In this document: positions 42,227 through 51,904 of the stretch, piece by piece
How the letters are laid out: the number at the start of each line of letters is the position of its first letter
How positions within the stretch are numbered: position 1 is the stretch's first letter
Source: Astrobacterium formosum
Lineage (GTDB): Bacteria; Pseudomonadota; Alphaproteobacteria; Rhizobiales; Xanthobacteraceae
Assembly (NCBI GenBank): GCA_030848545.1
Contig: JAVDCA010000030.1
Span: 22,291-86,290, forward strand
Reading direction: 5' to 3'
DNA: 64,000 bases
The notes under the pieces: generated by a model
Seen by the model: the letters and a program-made list of their open reading frames with translations, nothing else
Told to the model about the DNA's origin: nothing
Database searches by the model: none
Translations under genes and position numbers: made by a program

Positions 42227-44304
42227 GGGGCTCCCGTGAACACGCTCAGCGTACGCCCGCCGGCCGAGAGCTTGACGCCGACCTCCGTCATCGGACCGGC
42301 CGCCGTCGGTTGCTCGGGATCGGTGGTCAGAATCCGCGCCCAATGCCCGATGTCGGGCCAGGACGGCAGGACGAACGGAATGGCGTCGACGCCGGAATTG
42401 AGAACAATCAGAAGCGGCACGCCGACGTCGTCGATGGGCGCCAGCACATAGGCGAGGAAGCGCGCCTCGGCGAAGGCCCAGTCTTTTTCGGTCATCTCCG
42501 TCGCCTGCGGGGTCAGCCATTTGACGTCGTAGCTGCCGTCCCGGCGCTTGCCGGTCAGCCAATGCTGGCCCTGGAGTTGCGGATAGGTGCTGCGCATGAG
42601 CGCCAGCTTGCCGATGAACTCGGTCAGATCGGCGTCCGGATTGCCGAGGTTCGTCCAATCGACCCAGCCGATGTCGTTGTCCTGGCAATAGGCGTTGTTG
42701 TTGCCCATTTGGCTGTTGCCGACCTCGTCGCCGGCAAGCAGGAGCGGCACGCCCTGCGCCAGGAACAAGGAGGCGAGAAGGTTGCGGCGCGCCTTTTCCC
42801 TGAGGCCGAGGATGGCGGCACTGGTGGTCGGCCCCTCCATGCCCCAGTTGGCGCTGATGTTGTCGTCGGAGCCGTCGCGATTGTCCTCGCGGTTGGCGGC
42901 GTTGCGCTTGGCCGTGTAGGAGACGAGGTCGGCCATCGTGAAGCCGTCATGCACGGTGACGTGATTGACGCTCGCCCGCGGGGCGCGGCCGTGGCGGCGG
43001 AAGATGTCGGCGGAGGCGGTCATGCGCGAGGCCAGTGTCCGGATCTGGTCGGCGTCGCCGCGCCAGAATGAACGTAACGTGCGGCGGAACTGGTCGTTCC
43101 ATTCCGACCAGCCGGACGGGAAGGCGCCGACCTGATAGCCTCCGAGGCCGACGTCCCACGGTTCGGCGATCAGCTTGACGCGGGCGAGCACCGGATCCTG
43201 GGCGATGGCGGTGAAGAAGCCGGACTGCGGGTCGAAGCCGGTGGCGCGCCGCCCCAACGTGGTGGCGAGGTCGAAGCGAAAGCCGTCCACGTGGCACTGC
43301 TCGACCCAGTAGCGCAGCGAGTCCATCACCATGCGCAGGACGCGCGGATGCGACAGGTTGAGGGAATTGCCGGTGCCGGTGAAGTCGTCGTAGTAGCGCG
43401 GACTGCCGGGCTTGAGCCAGTAGTAGGAGGCGTTGTCGATGCCCTTGAACGACAGCGTCGGGCCGAGATGATTGCCCTCGCAGGTGTGGTTGTAGACGAC
43501 ATCGAGAATGACCTCGATGCCGGCCTGGTGCAGCAGGCTCACGGTCGACTTGAAGGCGTTGAGCACGTCGTCGTCGCCGCTGTAGCGCGGCTCCGGGGCG
43601 AAATAGCCGAACGTGTTGTAGCCCCAATAGTTGCGCAGGCCCTTCTCGAACAGCATGCGGTCGTCGAGGAAGGCGTGGACGGGCAGGAGCTCGATCGAAG
43701 TGACGCCCAGACGCCGCAAATGCTCGATCACGCTCGGCGCCGCGAGCCCGCGGAAGAAGCCGCGCCATGCCGGCGGCACGTCCTTGCGCAGATTGGTGAG
43801 GCCTTTGACGTGGGCTTCGTACACGATGGTTTCGTGCCAGGGCACGTTGGGGGAGCGATCGTCGCCCCACGTGAAGGCGTCGTCGACCACCACCGCCTTG
43901 GGCACGCCACGGGAATTGTCACGGCGGTCGAAGGAAAGATCCTCCCGCGCCGAGCGGGCCCGATAACCGAAATGGGCGTCGGACCAGATGAACTGGCCGG
44001 TCAGGCGTTTCGCATAGGGATCGAGCAGAAGCTTGTGGTGATTGAAACGGTGGCCGTGCTCGGGATTGTAGGGGCCATAGACCCGGTAGCCGTAGGCCTG
44101 GCCCGGGACGAGATCGGGCAGATAACCGTGCCAGACGTCGTCGGTGCGTTCGGGCAACGGGATGCGCTCGAGCTCACGGCGCCCCATGCGGTCGAACAGG
44201 CACAGTTCGACCTTCTCGGCATTGGCCGAAAACAGCGCGAAATTGGTGCCGCGCCCGTCCCAGGTGGCACCGAGCCGGTATGGCGAACCTTCCTGTACAC
44301 GCAT
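42223..44304 (-). CDS. glgX: glycogen debranching enzyme GlgX
   Basis: The 693-residue isoamylase-type GH13 enzyme cleaves alpha-1,6 branches of limit dextrins. An N-terminal CBM48-like domain (RLGATWDGRGTNFALFSANAEKVELCLFD) precedes the barrel with DGFRFDLATTLGR, LIAEPWDVG and NHVTVHDGFTMADLVSY. The debranched linear chains are the substrate of TreY/TreZ, which fits its place between glgB and treZ. The 91-base gap to glgB contains a degraded repeat. Confidence 0.94.
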   Translation of the reverse strand: MRVQEGSPYRLGATWDGRGTNFALFSANAEKVELCLFDRMGRRELERIPLPERTDDVWHGYLPDLVPGQAYGYRVYGPYNPEHGHRFNHHKLLLDPYAKRLTGQFIWSDAHFGYRARSAREDLSFDRRDNSRGVPKAVVVDDAFTWGDDRSPNVPWHETIVYEAHVKGLTNLRKDVPPAWRGFFRGLAAPSVIEHLRRLGVTSIELLPVHAFLDDRMLFEKGLRNYWGYNTFGYFAPEPRYSGDDDVLNAFKSTVSLLHQAGIEVILDVVYNHTCEGNHLGPTLSFKGIDNASYYWLKPGSPRYYDDFTGTGNSLNLSHPRVLRMVMDSLRYWVEQCHVDGFRFDLATTLGRRATGFDPQSGFFTAIAQDPVLARVKLIAEPWDVGLGGYQVGAFPSGWSEWNDQFRRTLRSFWRGDADQIRTLASRMTASADIFRRHGRAPRASVNHVTVHDGFTMADLVSYTAKRNAANREDNRDGSDDNISANWGMEGPTTSAAILGLREKARRNLLASLFLAQGVPLLLAGDEVGNSQMGNNNAYCQDNDIGWVDWTNLGNPDADLTEFIGKLALMRSTYPQLQGQHWLTGKRRDGSYDVKWLTPQATEMTEKDWAFAEARFLAYVLAPIDDVGVPLLIVLNSGVDAIPFVLPSWPDIGHWARILTTDPEQPTAAGPMTEVGVKLSAGGRTLSVFTGAP

Positions 44305-44334
44305 TCAGCGGTCTCTCACTCGTTGCCACTCTTC

Positions 44335-44395
44335 ACCTCTCCCCACAGGCGGAGGGAGGGAGAAGCAAGGTGCCCGTCATGAAGTCCACCCACCC
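44335..44395. repeat. degraded repeat remnant between glgX and glgB
   Basis: The gap contains CACCTCTCCCCACAGGCGG and CCACCCACCCTCACCCC, pieces of the same family as the element at 33885, without intact hairpin arms. It looks like a decayed copy. Confidence 0.45.
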
Positions 44396-46549
44396 TCACC
44401 CCCCCGGCGCCAGAAGGATGCCGGCCAGCGGCGGCAGGGTCAGGGTGAGTTCGCCGCCGCTGTCCAGCGGAACGGCGTCGACCCGGCCGGCATTGCCCAC
44501 ATTGGTGCCGCCATAGCGGGCCGAATCGCTGTTGAAGATTTCCCGCCACGGTCCGGCGACCGGGACCCTGAGCCGATAGCCTTCCCTGACCTGCGGAGTG
44601 AAGTTGAGGACCGCGATGCACATCTGGCCGGAATCGCGGCCGCGCCGGAGCCAGGCGAACACGCTCTGGTCGGTGTCGTCGACCACGAGCCATTCGAACC
44701 CGTGCGCCTCGCAATCGAGTTCGTGCAGGGCCGGCGTGTCGCGATAGAGGTGGTTCAGGTCGCGCACCAATGTCTGGATGCCCTTGTGCTCAGGATACTG
44801 CAGCAGGTGCCAGTCGAGACTGTGGTCGTGGCTCCACTCGGACGACTGGGCCAACTCGTTGCCCATGAACAGGAGCTTCTTGCCCGGGTGTCCGTACATG
44901 AAGGTGTAGTAGGTGCGCAGGTTGGCGAAGCGTTGCCACTGGTCGCCCGGCATGCGACCGAGGATCGAGCCCTTGCCGTGCACGACCTCGTCGTGGGACA
45001 GCGGCAGCACGAAGTTCTCGAAGAAGGCATAGTGGAGGCCGAACACGATGTCGCCGTGGTGGTGGCGGCGATGGATGGGATCCTTGGAAATGTACTGGAG
45101 CGTGTCGTGCATCCAGCCCATGTTCCACTTGTAGCCGAAACCGAGCCCGCCCACGTCGGCGGGCCGCGACACCATCGGCCATGCGGTCGACTCCTCCGCC
45201 ATGGTGGTGGCATGCGGGAAGCGGCCGAACACCTCGGTGTTGAAGCGGCGGACGAAATCGATCGCCTCAATGTTCTCGCGACCGCCGTACTTGTTCGGAA
45301 TCCAGCCGCCCTCCGGCCGGCTATAGTCGAGATAAAGCATGGAGGCGACCGCATCGACGCGCAACGCGTCAACGCCATAGCGGTCGAACCAGAACAGGGC
45401 GTTGGAAAGAAGGAAGTTCGCCACTTCCTTGCGGCCGAAATTGTAGATCAACGTATCCCAGTCCTGGTGGCGGCCTTGCAGCGGGTTGGCGTGCTCGTAG
45501 ACCGCCGTGCCGTCGAAACGGCCGAGCCCGTGCGGATCGTCGGGGAAATGGCCCGGCACCCAGTCGAGGATGACGGCGATGCCATGGCGGTGCAGCGCGT
45601 CGACGAGCGCCAGGAACTCGGCCGGCGAACCGAAGCGGCTCGTGGGCGCATAGAGGCCGGTCGGCTGGTAGCCCCAGGAGCCGTCGAAGGGATGCTCCAT
45701 GACGGGCAGGAATTCCACGTGGGTGAAGCCGAGCTCGGCCACATAGGCTGGCAATTCCTCGGCGAGCTCCCGATAGGTGAGCCAGCGGTTGCCCTCGTCG
45801 GCATTGCGCCGCCACGAGCCGAGATGGACCTCGTAAATGGAGATCGCGGCGTCGAGCCGGTTGGCGCCGGGCGGCGGCTCGCTCGCCTTTTTCAAGGGCT
45901 CGAGGTCGGTCACGATGGAGGCGGTCGAAGGCCGCACCTCGGCCGCAAAGGCGTACGGATCCGACTTCATCAGGATGTGGCCGTCGCGGCTGAATATCTC
46001 GTATTTGTATTTCTGCCCGGCGGCGGCACCGGGAACGAATATCTCCCAGAATCCGTTGCCGCGCACCCGCATGGGATGACGGCGCCCGTCCCAGAAGTTG
46101 AACTCGCCGACGACACTGACCCGGCGGGCATTGGGCGCGAACACCACGAAGGCGACGCCGGCTACCCCTTCCATCGTGATCGGGTGGGCGCCGACTTGGT
46201 TGTAGGATTCCAGCAGCGTGCCCTCGCCCAGAAGATAGAGATCGAAATCGGTCAGGATCGGCGGAAACCGATAGGGATCGTCGAATTCTACCGTGCGTCC
46301 CTGCCAGACCGCCTTGATACGGTAGTTGCGGTCGTCGGTCGGCACCTCGCCGACGAACAGCCCGGCGGGGTCGATGGGCGCCAGCACGGTGTCGCCTTGC
46401 GAGGACGCCACCACCCAGGCGGCAGTGGCGCCGGGCAGCCAAGCCCGCACCACCGGCCGGCCATTGTCCATGTGCAGGCCCAGATAGCGGAACGGATCGG
46501 CATGATCGCCGCGGATGATGGCAGCGGCTTGCGAATCAATGGGCTTCAT
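44396..46549 (-). CDS. glgB: 1,4-alpha-glucan branching enzyme GlgB
   Basis: The 717-residue GH13 branching enzyme forms alpha-1,6 links in glycogen. It has the N1/CBM48 domains ([26 protein letters not shown]), then the barrel with [28 protein letters not shown] and [14 protein letters not shown]. Length is standard. The ATG at 46549 overlaps the treS stop by four bases. It is the second gene of the sugar operon. Confidence 0.95.
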   Translation of the reverse strand: MKPIDSQAAAIIRGDHADPFRYLGLHMDNGRPVVRAWLPGATAAWVVASSQGDTVLAPIDPAGLFVGEVPTDDRNYRIKAVWQGRTVEFDDPYRFPPILTDFDLYLLGEGTLLESYNQVGAHPITMEGVAGVAFVVFAPNARRVSVVGEFNFWDGRRHPMRVRGNGFWEIFVPGAAAGQKYKYEIFSRDGHILMKSDPYAFAAEVRPSTASIVTDLEPLKKASEPPPGANRLDAAISIYEVHLGSWRRNADEGNRWLTYRELAEELPAYVAELGFTHVEFLPVMEHPFDGSWGYQPTGLYAPTSRFGSPAEFLALVDALHRHGIAVILDWVPGHFPDDPHGLGRFDGTAVYEHANPLQGRHQDWDTLIYNFGRKEVANFLLSNALFWFDRYGVDALRVDAVASMLYLDYSRPEGGWIPNKYGGRENIEAIDFVRRFNTEVFGRFPHATTMAEESTAWPMVSRPADVGGLGFGYKWNMGWMHDTLQYISKDPIHRRHHHGDIVFGLHYAFFENFVLPLSHDEVVHGKGSILGRMPGDQWQRFANLRTYYTFMYGHPGKKLLFMGNELAQSSEWSHDHSLDWHLLQYPEHKGIQTLVRDLNHLYRDTPALHELDCEAHGFEWLVVDDTDQSVFAWLRRGRDSGQMCIAVLNFTPQVREGYRLRVPVAGPWREIFNSDSARYGGTNVGNAGRVDAVPLDSGGELTLTLPPLAGILLAPGG

Positions 46550-49500
46550 GTCGAACCACCTTCCGTCAGCGCGAGGGCGCGGCACAATTCCGTAAGCAGC
46601 ATGGATAATCGATCGGATCGATGGCCGAGCACCTCGACGACCTCGGCAACCATCCTCTCGATGGTGAAGAAGCGCAACAGCCGTTCGGCCGCAGCGGGAT
46701 CGCGCGGCCATAGGCGGCTATCGCCGGCGGCTTCGAGCGTGGCTGCCAACAAGGCCTCACCGGCCTGCCGCTGCCAGTCGTCGGTGGCGGCGAGAAGCCG
46801 CGCCTGTTCCTCGGGCGAGGTGGCCGTGACCCTGGCGAGCGCCTCGGCCGCCGCATGATCGAACGAGCGCAGGAGGCCGGCGACGTCGCGCGCCGCCGGC
46901 CATTTACGGCGGCGGTCGTCGGCACTTGCGGTCGTATTGCCTTCGAAACCGACGATCGAGGCGCCGTCCTTGACGATCAGGAAACGCCTCAGGGCGAGGT
47001 CGCCATGCTGGCGGATCAGGTCGATGTCCGGCTCGGGGGAGAGAAGTCCCCGCAGCCGGTCCTGCGCCCGCTTTCGCCCCTCGATGAACGCCGCGGCCCA
47101 TGGCTGCGCCGTGACATCGAGAGTTCCCATGCGGCCGGCCAAAGCGTCCGACAAATCGGTCAGGGCGGCATCCACGTGCGCGATCCACTGCTCGATGTCC
47201 GCCTCCGTCATCGGGATAGGTGCGAATGCAGGATCCTCGGTCCGGCTGGACAACGCCAAGTGCAGCTCGGTGGTTCGCCGGCCGATCTGCCGGACCCGGT
47301 TGAGATAGGCGGCATGACGCGAGGTCCCCTCGGGCTTGCCGGCCGCCTCGGCGAGCAGCCGCGCCTCCTCCAGCATGCGGTCCAGATAGGCGTTGGCGTT
47401 CCCCCAATCGTCGCCCTGATTCTCCACGAAGGTGTGCAGGACCGCAATGGTGGTCACGGCCTCGGCGCCTGCGATCTCGAAGCTTCCCAGGAGGGCCGGC
47501 GTATGCGGGAATGCGGCGACGTCAGTGAGGAACCGACCCATCTCGACTGCCACCGAGGAGCCGGTCAGTTGCCGATAGACTTCCAGTCTCATGGATGAGT
47601 TGATGACCGTCGATGAATTCCACTGGTCGGAGCCATGCAATCGGCACGCCACGATTTCGGCCGCGGGCTGGCGCAGGAACGTCTCCGTGGCTCGGAATTC
47701 GAGCCGACCGCGCTCGCTTTCGAGCGTGGCCTGTTCGCGCATCCGGCCCACCAGCCAGGCTACGAAAGCCCGGTGGGTGAGCGCATCGACGAGCACACCC
47801 TCGCGGGCGCCGCGCCTCACCATGGCGAGTGGTGCCCCCGCCGGCAGGTCCGGCATGCGCTCGATCCGGCCCCACGCGACGGCGAGCGGCACGGCATAGC
47901 GACGTCGGCCGGCGCCGGTGACCGCCTCGACGATGGCGAGCGCCGAGGCGGCCTCGTCCATGGCGAGCGGCAGCACGGCATCGAGCCGGATCTGCAGGAG
48001 GTCGGCGCGGCCCTTCTCGACGAACCAGCGGCGCGAAGCCAAAAACTGAGGCAGCACGTCGCGCTCCAGCATGAGGCGGGAGCGCCCCTCCATCAGGGCC
48101 CGCCAGCCATGGGAGAAAACGAGCGTCACCCACTCGATCGGCATCGTGGCTTCGGACGACCCGCCCTCTTCTTCGACCAACTGGAACCAGAAGAAGCCGT
48201 AAGGCATCAGCGTCACCACGAAAGGAGCGTCGCCGATGCGTTTGAAATGCGCCTGCCCGATCATCTCCACCGGCACGCGGCCCCGGAAGGCGGACAGGTC
48301 GATCTCGGCCGACTGGGCGCGGCGGGACAGGTTGGCGACGCACAGGATGACTTCGTCGCCGAGCTGGCGCACATAGACCAGCACGGCACGATTGGCCGGG
48401 CGGATGAAGTAGAGCGTGCCGCGCCCGAACACCTTGGAGGTCTTGCGCACGGCGATCATGCGCTTCATCCACGACAGAAGCGACGACAGGCTCTTGGACT
48501 GCGCCTCCACGTTGACGGCCTGATAGCCGTAGACCGGGTCCATGATCGGCGGCAGGAAGAGCCGCTGCGGATCGCAGCGCGAGAAGCCGCCGTTGCGATC
48601 CGGCGTCCACTGCATGGGGGTGCGCACGCCGTTGCGATCGCCCAGATAGATGTTGTCGCCCATGCCGATCTCGTCGCCGTAATAGATGATCGGCGTACCC
48701 GGCATGGACAGGAGCAGCGAATTCATCAGCTCGATCTTGCGCCGGTCGTTGTCCATCAGCGGCGCCAGGCGCCGGCGGATGCCGAGGTTGATGCGCGCGC
48801 GCGGATCGGCCGCATAGGTCGACCACAGATAGTCGCGCTCCACATCGGTGACCATTTCCAGCGTCAGCTCGTCGTGGTTGCGCAGGAACATGGCCCATTG
48901 GCAGTTGGCCGGGATGTCGGGGGTCTGGCGCATGATGTCGGCGATGGGGAACCGGTCCTCCTGGGCGATCGCCATGTAGATGCGCGGCATCAGCGGGAAG
49001 TGATAGGCCATGTGGCATTCGTCGCCGTCGCCGAAATAGGCCTGCACGTCCTCCGGCCACTGGTTGGCCTCGGCGAGCAGCACCTTGCCGGGCGCGTAGG
49101 CGTCGAGCTCGGCACGCAGCTTCTTGATGATGGCGTGGGTCTCGGGCAGGTTCTCGTTGTTGGTACCGTCGCGCTCGCACAGATAGGGCACCGCATCGAG
49201 CCGGAAGCCGTCGACGCCGAGATCGAGCCAGCGACGCATGACCTGCACCATTGCCCACAGAACGCGCGGATTGTCGAAATTGAGGTCCGGCTGGTGGGAG
49301 AAGAAGCGGTGCCAATAATAGGCGTTGGCCTCCGGATCCCACGCCCAGTTGGACTTCTCGGTGTCGGTGAAGATGATGCGGGTGGCGAGATAGCGCTGGT
49401 CGGTGTCGCTCCAGACATACCAGTTGCGCGCGTCGGTGCCCGCCCGCGAGCGCCGCGCGCGCTTGAACCAGGGATGCTGGTCGGAGGTGTGGTTGATGAC

Positions 49501-49851
49501 CAGTTCGGTGATCACCTTGAGGCCGCGCCGCTTGGCCTCGGTCATGAAGCGGCGGAAATCCTTGAGCGTGCCGAAATCGGGATTGATGCGCCGATAGTCG
49601 GCGATGTCGTAACCGTCGTCGCGGCCCGGGCTCGGGTAGAACGGCAACAGCCACAGCGTGTTGACGCCGAGCTCCTGGAGATAGTCGAGGCGCTCGGTCA
49701 AGCCGCTGAAATCGCCGATGCCGTCATTGTTGGAATCCGCGAAGGCCTTGACGTGGAGCTGGTAGACGACCGCGTCCTTGTACCAGAGATGATCGCCCGC
49801 CCGGGCCGGATCGGCGGCCGCGGGCATCGGCTGTGCGGAAACCTCGTTCAT
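46546..49851 (-). CDS. treS: trehalose synthase TreS fused to a maltokinase-like domain
   Basis: An 1101-residue fusion. Residues about 20-560 are TreS (GH13), which interconverts maltose and trehalose; its catalytic residues fit Asp219 (FRLDAVPYL), Glu261 (LLAEANQW) and Asp327 (RNHDELTL). Residues about 575-1101 match maltokinase (Pep2) in length and in the [10 protein letters not shown] block. However, the usual HGDYHLGQ reads HGDLALRR (949-956), the usual metal-binding DFEGEP reads GFEGNT (968-973), and the Lys of the LK(L/V)(F/Y)RR strand is Glu757. The kinase half therefore looks inactive. GlgE, which consumes maltokinase product, is not in the window. The ATG at 49851 was chosen by homology; it has no strong ribosome site. 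Confidence 0.92.
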   Translation of the reverse strand: MNEVSAQPMPAAADPARAGDHLWYKDAVVYQLHVKAFADSNNDGIGDFSGLTERLDYLQELGVNTLWLLPFYPSPGRDDGYDIADYRRINPDFGTLKDFRRFMTEAKRRGLKVITELVINHTSDQHPWFKRARRSRAGTDARNWYVWSDTDQRYLATRIIFTDTEKSNWAWDPEANAYYWHRFFSHQPDLNFDNPRVLWAMVQVMRRWLDLGVDGFRLDAVPYLCERDGTNNENLPETHAIIKKLRAELDAYAPGKVLLAEANQWPEDVQAYFGDGDECHMAYHFPLMPRIYMAIAQEDRFPIADIMRQTPDIPANCQWAMFLRNHDELTLEMVTDVERDYLWSTYAADPRARINLGIRRRLAPLMDNDRRKIELMNSLLLSMPGTPIIYYGDEIGMGDNIYLGDRNGVRTPMQWTPDRNGGFSRCDPQRLFLPPIMDPVYGYQAVNVEAQSKSLSSLLSWMKRMIAVRKTSKVFGRGTLYFIRPANRAVLVYVRQLGDEVILCVANLSRRAQSAEIDLSAFRGRVPVEMIGQAHFKRIGDAPFVVTLMPYGFFWFQLVEEEGGSSEATMPIEWVTLVFSHGWRALMEGRSRLMLERDVLPQFLASRRWFVEKGRADLLQIRLDAVLPLAMDEAASALAIVEAVTGAGRRRYAVPLAVAWGRIERMPDLPAGAPLAMVRRGAREGVLVDALTHRAFVAWLVGRMREQATLESERGRLEFRATETFLRQPAAEIVACRLHGSDQWNSSTVINSSMRLEVYRQLTGSSVAVEMGRFLTDVAAFPHTPALLGSFEIAGAEAVTTIAVLHTFVENQGDDWGNANAYLDRMLEEARLLAEAAGKPEGTSRHAAYLNRVRQIGRRTTELHLALSSRTEDPAFAPIPMTEADIEQWIAHVDAALTDLSDALAGRMGTLDVTAQPWAAAFIEGRKRAQDRLRGLLSPEPDIDLIRQHGDLALRRFLIVKDGASIVGFEGNTTASADDRRRKWPAARDVAGLLRSFDHAAAEALARVTATSPEEQARLLAATDDWQRQAGEALLAATLEAAGDSRLWPRDPAAAERLLRFFTIERMVAEVVEVLGHRSDRLSMLLTELCRALALTEGGST

Positions 49852-50390
49852 GCTCGGCACCGGCCCCTGCGGACGTGGACGCACTCGAGGACATCCCACG
49901 TCGATTTCGCCGTCGAACCTAGCACGGGGCCGCGGTGTTCGGCGACAAAGCACATGGCATAGGAGGAGGCCACCGGCAGGGGCCGGAACGACCTCCGGAC
50001 ATGGCCGGCACGGGCCATCGGATCGTCATCCGCCTTTGGTACAATGCCGTGCGCCGGAGCGATGCTGCCCCGGCTGATGCCGCACCAACTGGTGCCGCAC
50101 CAAATTGTCGCAGCGGCTGGATGAATTGCGGGTCGTTCCGGATCAGCCATCTGCAACGCGAAAGCCGCCGCCGGCTGCGGACGTGATTCATGAGCCATGA
50201 CTGTTCTTGATCTTCACCTGTGGCAAGGCGTGGGCGGCGGGCGCGCCTGGAGACAGAAACTCCGAGAATCGGGTTCCGGTTCCTGGAACTTACCGCCGAA
50301 TCGGCCAATTCCAGGTGTATAATCGCTTAGGTAGCGGAACCCACAGCACGCCCGGCCACTTATCCGGCAGACAAGTCGGAGATAATTCCC
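49852..50390. promoter_or_regulatory. divergent treS-otsA intergenic region
   Basis: About 540 bases without a convincing gene. It must hold the promoters of the minus-strand treS operon and plus-strand otsA. There is a short near-repeat around TGCCGCACCAA (about 50078-50105) and an imperfect EcfG-like match on the minus strand (GGAAC-N17-AGTT, 50258-50283). A GGAGA ribosome site lies just before the otsA GTG. Part of this space might be the remains of a lost gene, but no family is recognisable. Confidence 0.5.
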
Positions 50391-51854
50391 GTGAGCATCG
50401 TGGTGGTGTCGAATCGCGTAGCCCGCGCCAAGGCCGACGAGCCCATGACGGGCGGCCTGGCGGCGGCGCTATTACCGGCCGTGAAAGGCTCGGGTGCCAT
50501 CTGGGTCGGCGCCAGTGACCGCACCCGGGAGATGCCCGGCAAGGATACGTTCGCAGAGGTCGAGGCGCTGGGAACCGGTGCGCTCGCCACCGTCGAAATG
50601 CCGTCGGCGCATTACCGCGGCTATTACGAGGGTTTCGCCAATTCGGTCCTGTGGCCGGCGCTGCATTCGCGCCCCGACCTCATCCGCACCGGCGCCCAGG
50701 ACTATCGCTCCTACCGCGAGGTCAATGCTTTCATGGCGCGGGCGCTGTTGCGCTTCGCGCGGCCCGATACGCTGTTCTGGGTGCAGGACTATCATTTCCT
50801 GACGCTGGCGCTGGAACTGCGCGCCATGGGGATCCGCCGGCCGATCGGCTTTTTCCTGCACACGCCGCTGCCCGAATGCTCGGCCCTGATGGCGGTGCCG
50901 CATCATCGCGACCTCGTCAACGCCATGCTGGCCTACGACCTGATCGGTTTTCAGACGAAGCCGGACTGCGACAATTTCGTCGCCTACGTCACCAAGGTGC
51001 TCGGGCTCGGTTGCCTCGACGGCCGCATCAAATCCCCCCATGGCATCACGCGAGTCGGCGTGTTCCCGATCTCCATCGACGCCGAAATGTTCGCCAACCG
51101 GGCCACGAAGTCGGCGGCGCGACCGGAAGTGACACGGCTGCGCTCCAGCCTGCACGGCGCCAAGCTGGTCATCGGGGTCGACCGCGTCGACTATTCCAAA
51201 GGCATCGCCAACCGGTTGCACGGCTTCGCCCGCATGCTGCAGGCGCAGCCGACGCTGCGGCGCGCCGTCGCGCTGCTGCAGATCGCGGTGCCGTCACGCG
51301 AGCAGATCGAAGCCTATGGCCAGCTCAATGCCGAGCTCGCCGCCCTCGTCACCGACGTCAACGCCCGCCTCGGCGAGGTCGATTGGACGCCGGTGCGCTA
51401 TCTCAACCGCAGCTTCTCGCAGCCGACACTGGCCGGCTTCTATCGTACCGCCCAGGTCGGCCTGGTGACGCCGTTGCACGACGGCATGAATCTGGTCGCC
51501 AAGGAATACGTCGCCGCACAGAACCCGTTCGATCCCGGCGTCCTGGTCCTGTCGGAATTCGCCGGCGCCGCCCGCGAACTCGACGGTGCCCTGCTGGTCA
51601 ATCCCCACGACATCGACGGCCTCGCCTCCGCGATCGCGTCCGCCCTGAGCATGCCGGGCGACGAACGCCGCGAACGCTGGGAAAGCATGATGCGGCGCCT
51701 GCGCGGAACGTCGGTGCAGTCCTGGTTCGCGGACTTCGCCGGGGCGCTTGCGGAGACGCGCCCCCCCTATACAATGGCGACCGAGGCCACGACGGTCCCG
51801 GCCCGCGCTGTCGGAGCGGAACGGGCGGTGCTGACGCCTCTTCGAAGCCCTTGA
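50391..51854 (+). CDS. otsA: trehalose-6-phosphate synthase OtsA
   Basis: The 487-residue GT20 enzyme makes trehalose 6-phosphate from UDP-glucose and glucose 6-phosphate. The N-terminal VVVSNR strand and GGLA loop, PIGFFLHTPLP, GVDRVDYSKGI and the donor-binding DGMNLVAKEYVA and LSEFAGAA blocks are intact. The start is GTG with GGAGA upstream. It is followed 50 bases later by malQ in the same direction; the phosphatase gene otsB is separate at 33090. Confidence 0.95.
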   Translation: MSIVVVSNRVARAKADEPMTGGLAAALLPAVKGSGAIWVGASDRTREMPGKDTFAEVEALGTGALATVEMPSAHYRGYYEGFANSVLWPALHSRPDLIRTGAQDYRSYREVNAFMARALLRFARPDTLFWVQDYHFLTLALELRAMGIRRPIGFFLHTPLPECSALMAVPHHRDLVNAMLAYDLIGFQTKPDCDNFVAYVTKVLGLGCLDGRIKSPHGITRVGVFPISIDAEMFANRATKSAARPEVTRLRSSLHGAKLVIGVDRVDYSKGIANRLHGFARMLQAQPTLRRAVALLQIAVPSREQIEAYGQLNAELAALVTDVNARLGEVDWTPVRYLNRSFSQPTLAGFYRTAQVGLVTPLHDGMNLVAKEYVAAQNPFDPGVLVLSEFAGAARELDGALLVNPHDIDGLASAIASALSMPGDERRERWESMMRRLRGTSVQSWFADFAGALAETRPPYTMATEATTVPARAVGAERAVLTPLRSP

Positions 51855-51904
51855 CCGGTGAGTGACGCCGTCCCCGTCGCACCATTCGTATTACCTAGAG
51901 TCCC

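Noticed and set aside
42227..42688. N-terminal extension of TreZ
   Set aside because: It lies inside glgX in another frame and is low-complexity; the ATG at 42226 overlaps the glgX stop and matches TreZ homologues.
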